This document shows, one piece after another, positions 4,990 to 9,746 of a stretch of DNA of 9,746 nucleotides. The notes under the pieces are model-generated. The model was not told where the DNA came from, did not search any database, and worked only from the letters and a program-made list of their open reading frames with translations. Source of the DNA: Ktedonobacterales bacterium. Its GTDB lineage: Bacteria; Chloroflexota; Ktedonobacteria; Ktedonobacterales; JADMIN01. The position numbers and the translations under genes were made by a program. Location of the stretch: contig JANWHL010000039.1 of the NCBI GenBank assembly GCA_025450405.1, forward strand, positions 1 to 9,746. The letters are read 5' to 3'. Position 1 is the first letter of the stretch; each line of letters opens with the position of its first letter.

Positions 4990-6171
4990 ATGGCGAATTT
5001 GCTAGCCCACCTCGAATGCACCCGGTGTGGACGTGTCTATGACGCCGACGTGCTTCAAACGCTGTGCCCGGAGGACGGCGGGGTGCTCTACGCGCGCTAT
5101 GACCTGGAGCGGGGGCGGCGCGAACTGGACCGCGACACGGTGGCGGCCCGCGCGTCGGGGATGTGGCGGATTCCCGAGCTGATGCCCGTGCGCGACCCGG
5201 CCCACATCGTCTCGCTGGGTGAGGGCGGCACGCCGCTGCTGGCCGCGCCGCGGCTGGGCCAGCGCCTGGGCTTCACGAACCTGTTGATCAAGGACGAGGG
5301 GTTGAACCCCACCGGCAGTTTCAAGGCGCGTGGACTCTCGGCCGCGGTTTCGCGCGCCCGCGAGCTGGGGGTGCGTGCGTTCACGATCCCCACCGCGGGC
5401 AACGCCGGGTCGGCGCTGGCCGCGTATGGCGCTCGCGCCGGCATTCCGGTGGATGTGTTCATGCCGGCGGACACGCCGACGCTCTTTCAGAAGGAGATGC
5501 GCGCATACGGGGCACAGGTGCACCTGGTGGACGGCTTGATCGACCGGGCGGGTGCGCTGGCTCGCGCCCACGCGGCCGAGACCGGCGCCTTCGACGTTTC
5601 GACGCTCAAAGAGCCGTACCGCTGCGAGGGGAAGAAGACGATGGGGTATGAGCTGGCTACCGAGCTCGATTGGGCGCTGCCCGACGTCATCATCTATCCC
5701 ACTGGCGGCGGCACGGGCATCGTGGGGATGTGGAAGGCGTTCGCGGAGATGGAGGCGCTCGGCTGGATCGGTGCGCGGCGGCCGCGCATGGTCAGTGTGC
5801 AGGCTGAGGGCTGCGCGCCGATCACGCGCGCGTTTGCCGAGGGTGCCGAGCGGGCACGACCATGGGAGGGCGCCCACACCTACGCGTCGGGCATTCGTGT
5901 CCCCTCCGCCGTCGGCGACTACCTGATCTTGCGCGCGGTGCGCGAGAGCGGGGGCGTCGCCGTGGCCGTGCCCGAGGACGCGATCGCCGAGCATGCGCGC
6001 CTGATCACCAGCGATGAGGGCATCTTCGCCGCGCCGGAAGGCGGAGCCACGCTGGCGGCGCTGGTCCAATTGCGCGCGGCGGGGTGGGTGGGCGCGGACG
6101 AGCGCGTGGTGCTCTTCAATACCGGTACCGGCCTCAAATATCCGCTCACGCCCGGCGAGGAGCCCAGCTAG
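4990..6171 (+). CDS. thrC: Threonine synthase
   Basis: A 393-residue PLP-dependent fold-type II enzyme that converts O-phosphohomoserine to threonine. The PLP lysine is K112 in N-P-T-G-S-F-K-A-R-G (106-115). The N-A-G-S-A loop lies at 138-142 and the PLP-phosphate-binding G-G-G-T-G loop at 239-243. The end (E-G-G-A-T-L-A-A-L, then N-T-G-T-G-L-K-Y-P) is diagnostic of threonine synthase rather than threonine dehydratase or cysteine synthase. An N-terminal zinc-ribbon-like segment has C10-x2-C13 and C26, but the fourth ligand usually found in C-x2-C-G-G is replaced (C-P-E-D-G-G). Length is normal for the short bacterial class. The start is ATG 4990, where homology begins, with AAGGA at 4973-4977 at a rather long 12-nt spacing. 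The frame stays open upstream to 4591, but that part lies antisense to coxG and is not coding. No hom or thrB is adjacent. Confidence 0.95.
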   Translation: MANLLAHLECTRCGRVYDADVLQTLCPEDGGVLYARYDLERGRRELDRDTVAARASGMWRIPELMPVRDPAHIVSLGEGGTPLLAAPRLGQRLGFTNLLIKDEGLNPTGSFKARGLSAAVSRARELGVRAFTIPTAGNAGSALAAYGARAGIPVDVFMPADTPTLFQKEMRAYGAQVHLVDGLIDRAGALARAHAAETGAFDVSTLKEPYRCEGKKTMGYELATELDWALPDVIIYPTGGGTGIVGMWKAFAEMEALGWIGARRPRMVSVQAEGCAPITRAFAEGAERARPWEGAHTYASGIRVPSAVGDYLILRAVRESGGVAVAVPEDAIAEHARLITSDEGIFAAPEGGATLAALVQLRAAGWVGADERVVLFNTGTGLKYPLTPGEEPS

Positions 6172-6188
6172 GTCGCGAGGAGCCACCG

Positions 6189-6200
6189 GGCCGATCGGCC
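6189..6200. promoter_or_regulatory. 12-bp palindrome after thrC
   Basis: GGCCGATCGGCC is a perfect dyad 18 bp after the thrC stop. There is no following T-run, so it is only a weak terminator candidate, and palindromes of this length occur by chance at about this rate. Confidence 0.2.
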
Positions 6201-6249
6201 TACGATCCCATGCGCCGAAGTACCAGACGGCACGCGCGGCCTTCCCCGC

Positions 6250-6255
6250 TATGAT
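6250..6255 (+). promoter_or_regulatory. Possible -10 box for the HEAT/glycosidase-like gene
   Basis: TATGAT fits the -10 consensus at five of six positions. An 8-bp palindrome CTGATCAG (6259-6266) overlaps the expected transcription start. The leader would be about 38 nt, ending in the GGAGGGGG ribosome binding site. No clear -35 is seen. Confidence 0.4.
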
Positions 6256-6299
6256 AGACTGATCAGTAGGGGAACCACGGAGCGCCGGAGGGGGAACGC

Positions 6300-8366
6300 G
6301 TGCTCGAAGGACTGGAGCGCATCTCCTGGGAACGGCTCAGGCACGCGCAGGGCGGCGCGGAGGATGTACCACACCTGATCCGCGCCCTGATGTCCCGCAA
6401 TGAAGCCACACGCCAGGCCGGCATGTTTGGCCTCCGGACGAGCATCTGGCACCACGGTCAGGTGTATGAGGCGACCCCGTACGCGGTGCCATTCCTCATC
6501 GAGCTGATCCGCGCCCCCGCTCTGCCCGACAAGGACGCGGTCCTGACGCTGCTGGCGGAGCTGGCGACCGGTACGTCGGCACCGGTTGAGGACTGGCTGC
6601 TGGACCAGGTTGTCGCGCAGGGGCGGGACGGGGCCCAGGTGGCGGATGTGGGTCGGCGTCGCCGCTCGACTGATTGGGCGCGGGCGGCGCGCGCGGCGGT
6701 GCGCGAAGGTCTTGACACTTATCGAGTGCTCGAGCTCGACCCCGACCCCCTGACGCGCGAGGCGGCGAAGGAAGTTGGCCGGCTGTTCCGGCGAAGTCGT
6801 TCGCTAGGGATGGCGCCCGCCATCACACTGGGCGACTTTCCGGCCGTGCGGCGATCCGGCGCGCCCGTCATGGAGCCGACGTCGCGTCCACCCGCGATGG
6901 CGCCGCATGAGCGCCCGCGCGGCGCGCCAGGCGTGCCAAGTGAACCATACGTGCCGACACTGGTACCACTGCCCGATCTGGATCTGGCCCACATGGCCGT
7001 GGAGATTCCGGGCGCGGACATCGGGCCACCGCTCATCCATCCAATGCGCGCGCACACGCCCACCTCCGGGCGGCGCGGGAGTGGTCGTGGGGATGCGCAG
7101 CCCGCTGGCGGTCATGGTGAGGCTGAGGGCGTGGCTGCCACGCCGCATCCGGGCGTCGCGACGTCCTCACCCCTGGTGGCGCGAGCCGATCCAGTATCAG
7201 CGCAGGTAGTGGTGGCCGGCCAGCCGGTCTTGGTGGGTGCCCAGAGGATGGCCGCCCACGAGGTTGATGAACCCGGGATGGATGAACGCCCGGCGACGCG
7301 CGGTGGTGCGGCCCGCCGATCGCGGGCCCGATCAGCGCCAGTGCGGACGCTCCGACGGTCGGTCCGTTTGGCCGCGGCGGCGCACCAGGGCGGGGCGTAT
7401 GTGGTGGTGGGTCTGCTAGCGCTCGCCGTGCTTGCCAGCATCATTCCCGTGTGGACCGGCGCCACGGGAAGCCCGGCCACGGGGCCGGCCGTGGCCACGC
7501 ATGGGCCGCCAGGAGCATGGCAGCCGCCGGATGGGCAGGGTGTGTATGAGGGCTGCGGTCCAAGCCGCGGGGATGTGTGTCTGGACCGGTTGAATCGCAT
7601 CGCCGCCGGTGGCTTTCGTCTTGTCCTCAATTACGACCAGCTCTATGGCACCGCCTCGCAACAATTGGCGTACGCCGGCCGCGCGCACGCGCTGGGCTTG
7701 AAGATCATCTGGGCGATGGACGCGGCGACGTTTTGGAACGGTTCGGACCTCCGCAAAGCGTATCCCACCTTGGCCGCCACGTGCGGCTGCGCGGATAGCC
7801 ACGGGTTCATCCGCTATGTGGTGGGCCTGGTGAAGGACCTTCCGGCTACGTGGGGATACTACATCGGCGATGAGACGCTGCCGAAGTATCATGCTCAGGT
7901 GCTGGGATTCTCTAACTACGTGCGTGAGGTCGATCCGCACCATCCGCGGCTATTCATCTCGGATGCCGCGGTTCCCGCGTGGGGTGCCCTCACGAGCCCG
8001 TTCACGGACACAGCCGAGGTGATTGGGCCGGACATTTATCCATTTGGCCCGGCTGGCCTGCCGGTATCGGTGGTGGGGAGTGTCGCGAAGAAGGAGCAAT
8101 CGCTGGCGGCGCACGCCGGCAAGAGCTCCGCCCTCGTGCTCCAGGCGTTCATGAACTCGGAATACGCCGACCCACGTCCGGGCTGCGCGCCGTGCACGCA
8201 TTTCCCGACGCGCGCGGAGATGCGCGAGATGCTCCAACTCGCCCTGGCGAACTCGCACCCGCGTCTGATCCTCTGGTATAGCTATTTTGATATCTTGCGG
8301 TCGGACGATCCGGCCGGCCACTGGGCCGATCTGGTGGCCGCGGCCGGGCTGGGTGGGCACCCGTAG
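6300..8366 (+). CDS. HEAT-like domain / transmembrane / extracytoplasmic glycosidase-like fusion protein
   Basis: A 688-residue protein with three parts. Residues 1-165 resemble the HEAT-repeat-type domain found as stand-alone proteins in Streptomyces and Chloroflexota: W-E-R-L-R-H-A-Q-G (10-18), D-V-P-H-L-I-R-A-L (22-30), Y-E-A-T-P-Y-A-V-P-F-L-I-E-L-I (56-70), and a D-K-D-A-V-L-T-L-L-A-E-L-A helix. Residues about 170-350 are a Pro/Arg/Ala/Gly-rich linker. A single hydrophobic helix spans about 367-384, preceded by R-T-L-R-R-S-V-R, so the N-terminus is inside and the C-terminus outside. Residues 405-688 look like a TIM-barrel glycosidase-like domain: C-G-P-S-R-G-D-V-C, A-H-A-L-G-L-K-I-I-W-A-M-D, W-G-Y-Y-I-G-D-E-T (518-526, E525 a candidate acid/base), I-G-P-D-I-Y-P-F-G (575-583) and L-I-L-W-Y-S-Y-F-D (656-664). 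Six cysteines, all in the outer domain, could form disulfides. The start is GTG 6300 with GGAGGGGG five bases before. Substrate and function are unknown. Confidence 0.75.
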   Translation: MLEGLERISWERLRHAQGGAEDVPHLIRALMSRNEATRQAGMFGLRTSIWHHGQVYEATPYAVPFLIELIRAPALPDKDAVLTLLAELATGTSAPVEDWLLDQVVAQGRDGAQVADVGRRRRSTDWARAARAAVREGLDTYRVLELDPDPLTREAAKEVGRLFRRSRSLGMAPAITLGDFPAVRRSGAPVMEPTSRPPAMAPHERPRGAPGVPSEPYVPTLVPLPDLDLAHMAVEIPGADIGPPLIHPMRAHTPTSGRRGSGRGDAQPAGGHGEAEGVAATPHPGVATSSPLVARADPVSAQVVVAGQPVLVGAQRMAAHEVDEPGMDERPATRGGAARRSRARSAPVRTLRRSVRLAAAAHQGGAYVVVGLLALAVLASIIPVWTGATGSPATGPAVATHGPPGAWQPPDGQGVYEGCGPSRGDVCLDRLNRIAAGGFRLVLNYDQLYGTASQQLAYAGRAHALGLKIIWAMDAATFWNGSDLRKAYPTLAATCGCADSHGFIRYVVGLVKDLPATWGYYIGDETLPKYHAQVLGFSNYVREVDPHHPRLFISDAAVPAWGALTSPFTDTAEVIGPDIYPFGPAGLPVSVVGSVAKKEQSLAAHAGKSSALVLQAFMNSEYADPRPGCAPCTHFPTRAEMREMLQLALANSHPRLILWYSYFDILRSDDPAGHWADLVAAAGLGGHP

Positions 8367-8376
8367 GCTGGGGGTC

Positions 8377-8449
8377 CTCATCCCCCGGCCCCCTCTCCTC
8401 GCGAGGAGAGGGGAAGACAGAAGGAAGCGCGACGAGGCGAGGGGAAGAC
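8377..8449. repeat. GC-rich intergenic repeat with a perfect 24-bp palindrome
   Basis: CCCCTCTCCTCG (8390-8401) is followed directly by its exact reverse complement (8402-8413), giving a 12+12 bp palindrome preceded by CCTCATCCCCCGG. GAGGGGAAGAC recurs at 8408-8418 and 8439-8449. It lies between the convergent fusion gene and the enoyl-CoA hydratase-like gene. The strong stem could slow transcription from both sides, but no T-run follows. Wording and layout recall the 551-593 hairpin, so a dispersed repeat family is likely. Confidence 0.65.
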
Positions 8450-8554
8450 GGAGCGGGCGTGCCTGGCGGCGGGGAGCCAGGGGGCGGATGCCAGGGCGGC
8501 GGGCAAGGGAAGATGCGCACCTCGCGGGTAGCGCGTTGTGTGGAATGGTTGGGG

Positions 8555-9331
8555 CTAACGGCCGACCCAGGTTGGCGCGCGCTTGGCGAGGAAGGCGCAC
8601 ATGCCCTCCTGGGCGTCGGCGGCCAGCGCGTTCATGCTCATGATCTCCTTGGCGTAGGCGTAGGCCTTGGGCTGGTCGAGGTCGATCTGCGTGTAGAACG
8701 CCTGCTTCCCGAGCGCGACAGTCAGGGGGCTGGACTCGGCGACCGCCACGGCCAGCGCACGTGTGGCGCTCTCCAGCTCATCCGCCGGCACGACCTGGTT
8801 GACCAGACCCCACTCCGCCGCCGTCTCGGCTGAGATCGCCTGACCGGTCAGCAGCATCTGGAGCGCGCGCTTGCGCCCGACGGCGCGGCTGAGCGCGACC
8901 ATCGGTGTGGTGCAGAAGAGCCCGATCTTCACACCGGGCGTGGCGAATTTGGCGTCTTCGGCGGCCACGGCCAGGTCGCACGTCGCGACGAGTTGGCACC
9001 CCGCCGCGGTGGCGATGCGCGCGACCTGGGCGATCACGGGCTGACGAATTGACTGGATGGTCGTCATCAGGTCCGTGCAGACGTCGAAGACGTGCCGGTA
9101 TTGGTTGATATCGCCGTCCACCAGCTCGCGCAGATCGTGGCCGGCCGAGAAGGCCGGGCCGTTCGCCGCCAGGATGATCGCGCGGACGTCGTCGTCGCCG
9201 CCCAGGGTCTTGAACGCCGAAGTCAACTCCTCCATCAGGTCCAAGGCGAGGGCATTGCGCCGCTCGGGGCGGTTCAGGGTGATGCGCGCGATCGGGAGCG
9301 CGCGCTCCACGAGGAGAGTCTGGTATTCCAT
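8555..9331 (-). CDS. Enoyl-CoA hydratase/isomerase family protein, ECHDC3-like
   Basis: A 258-residue crotonase-superfamily protein. It shows the opening I-T-L-N-R-P-E-R-R-N-A-L (17-28), the CoA/oxyanion-hole segment F-S-A-G-H-D-L-R-E-L (61-70), T-A-A-G-C-Q-L-V-A-T-C-D-L-A-V-A (108-123), F-A-T-P-G-V-K-I-G-L-F-C-T-T-P (129-143), L-T-G-Q-A-I-S-A-E-T-A-A-E-W-G-L-V (161-177) and the ending Q-E-G-M-C-A-F-L-A-K-R-A-P-T-W. This pattern is closest to the ECHDC3 group. The two glutamates that carry out hydration in rat crotonase (E144, E164) are replaced here by Q113 and G133, so normal 2-enoyl-CoA hydration is not expected. The start is ATG 9329-9331 with AGGAGG eight bases upstream; an upstream in-frame ATG at 9361 would place the SD inside the gene. 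The substrate is unknown and it has no fatty-acid oxidation neighbours. Confidence 0.92.
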   Translation of the reverse strand: MEYQTLLVERALPIARITLNRPERRNALALDLMEELTSAFKTLGGDDDVRAIILAANGPAFSAGHDLRELVDGDINQYRHVFDVCTDLMTTIQSIRQPVIAQVARIATAAGCQLVATCDLAVAAEDAKFATPGVKIGLFCTTPMVALSRAVGRKRALQMLLTGQAISAETAAEWGLVNQVVPADELESATRALAVAVAESSPLTVALGKQAFYTQIDLDQPKAYAYAKEIMSMNALAADAQEGMCAFLAKRAPTWVGR

Positions 9332-9458
9332 CGCTGATGCCTCCTGATCACAAGCCGCCACTATCCGCGACCACTCCGGCGTGAGGGGTGTCCCCGCATG
9401 GTATCACTCTGGACGTGGCATGGATCGCGCCGAAGGGTGTGGCCACCCGCGCGCGACC

Positions 9459-9486
9459 GGCTTGGCGCGACGGGCTTGGCGCGATG
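9459..9486. repeat. Tandem 14-mer upstream of the last gene
   Basis: GGCTTGGCGCGACG (9459-9472) is followed by GGCTTGGCGCGATG (9473-9486), with one mismatch. Each copy contains TTGGCG, and the array ends 4 bp before the TATACT box, so it could be operator-like or simple slippage. Confidence 0.75.
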
Positions 9487-9490
9487 GCGG

Positions 9491-9496
9491 TATACT
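9491..9496 (+). promoter_or_regulatory. Possible -10 box for the 3' partial membrane protein gene
   Basis: TATACT matches five of six bases. The two TTGGCG copies upstream lie 23 and 9 bp away, neither at ideal -35 spacing. Leader length to ATG 9561 would be about 58 nt. Confidence 0.35.
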
Positions 9497-9560
9497 GGGT
9501 GCGCGGTGGGACGGACCTCGAACTGGCCCGGCGCTCGCCTGGTGGCAAGGAGGCGCGACC

Positions 9561-9746
9561 ATGCCAGATGCTGCCCAGTCGCCTGAATTGCCGGTTCGCC
9601 CTCCACCTGACTTCGCTGATGCGCTGCGCCGCCCGCGGGCTGGGCTTCCATGGCTGCCCTGGCCGCCGCGGCGTACCTGGCGCGCGGTGGTCGTCACGCT
9701 GGCCGTGTTTGTGGTATTCGCCTGGGGGCTGGCTCCGGCGGCGCGG
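9561..9746 (+). CDS. Membrane protein, N-terminal part (runs off the window)
   Basis: An open frame of 62 codons with no stop before the edge. ATG 9561 follows an excellent ribosome binding site, AAGGAGG (9547-9553), with 7-nt spacing. The first 40 residues are proline- and arginine-rich and hydrophilic (M-P-D-A-A-Q-S-P-E-L-P-V), and residues about 43-58 are strongly hydrophobic (V-V-V-T-L-A-V-F-V-V-F-A-W), starting just after P-R-R-T-W-R. The positive charge before the helix suggests an N-in topology. The family cannot be named from this fragment; a multi-pass membrane protein or a membrane-anchored enzyme are both possible. Confidence 0.7.
   Translation, partial: MPDAAQSPELPVRPPPDFADALRRPRAGLPWLPWPPRRTWRAVVVTLAVFVVFAWGLAPAAR

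Larger units (their letters stand above)
9332..9560. other. Divergent intergenic region with tandem 14-mer
   Basis: This 229-bp space serves two divergent genes. It contains the enoyl-CoA hydratase-like gene's AGGAGG site (reverse strand, about 9340-9345), a tandem 14-mer (9459-9486), a plus-strand TATACT (9491-9496) and the AAGGAGG site at 9547-9553. I see no protein-coding or RNA gene in it. Confidence 0.55.

Noticed and set aside
5002..6186. Minus-strand open frame of 394 codons covering thrC
   Set aside because: It is antisense to a complete threonine synthase and has Arg/His/Gln-rich low-complexity content and no recognisable domain.
8367..8554. Intrinsic terminator at the palindrome
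   Set aside because: The stem is strong but no T-run follows on either strand, so I list it as a repeat rather than a terminator.
1..9746. CRISPR array, tRNA, insertion sequence or phage genes
   Set aside because: No regularly spaced repeats, cloverleaf, transposase or integrase motif, or phage structural gene was seen anywhere in the window.

Overview
The window is about 9.7 kb of very GC-rich bacterial chromosome. It holds ten protein-coding genes, two of them cut by the window edges, and intergenic stretches with GC-rich hairpin-type repeats. The gene set (a MutY with a short non-MutT C-terminus, a DUF3052 protein, a Uma2-family protein, a membrane-anchored CoxG and a HEAT-like protein) and the intergenic strings of the type 'CCTCATCCCCCGGCCCCCTCTCC-like' suggest a member of the Chloroflexota or a related high-GC terrestrial lineage. 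This is an inference from gene style; there is no rRNA or other phylogenetic marker here. No tRNA, rRNA, CRISPR array, insertion sequence or phage gene was found.

Layout, left to right. (1) 1-420: the C-terminal part of an extended short-chain dehydrogenase/NAD-dependent epimerase. (2) 421-958: a gene-free stretch with a tandem 13-mer, GC-rich hairpins and a possible promoter flanked by two dyads. (3) 959-3731: four genes in one direction, namely a Uma2-family PD-(D/E)XK protein, the adenine glycosylase MutY, a DUF3052 protein and a small MazG-like pyrophosphohydrolase. Gaps are short (roughly 35-95 bp) and an operon is plausible. MutY and MazG-like enzymes both limit damage from altered nucleotides, so the group may be a genome-maintenance cluster. 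(4) 3856-4725, minus strand: a CoxG-type SRPBCC protein with a long linker and a C-terminal membrane anchor, with no CO dehydrogenase genes in view. (5) 4990-6171: threonine synthase, divergent from coxG.

(6) 6300-8366: the most unusual gene, a 688-residue single-span membrane protein. It joins an N-terminal HEAT-like domain, predicted cytoplasmic, through a long disordered linker and one transmembrane helix to an extracytoplasmic TIM-barrel glycosidase-like domain. (7) 8367-8554: convergent intergenic space holding a perfect 24-bp palindrome. (8) 8555-9331, minus strand: an ECHDC3-like enoyl-CoA hydratase/isomerase family protein that lacks both catalytic glutamates of classical crotonase. 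(9) 9332-9560: divergent intergenic region with a tandem 14-mer and a possible promoter. (10) 9561-9746: the start of a membrane protein that runs off the window.

Most of the window is ordinary accessory and metabolic chromosome. The strongest candidate for something undescribed is the HEAT-linker-TM-glycosidase fusion at 6300-8366. The dispersed-repeat hairpins and the orphan CoxG are second-tier leads.
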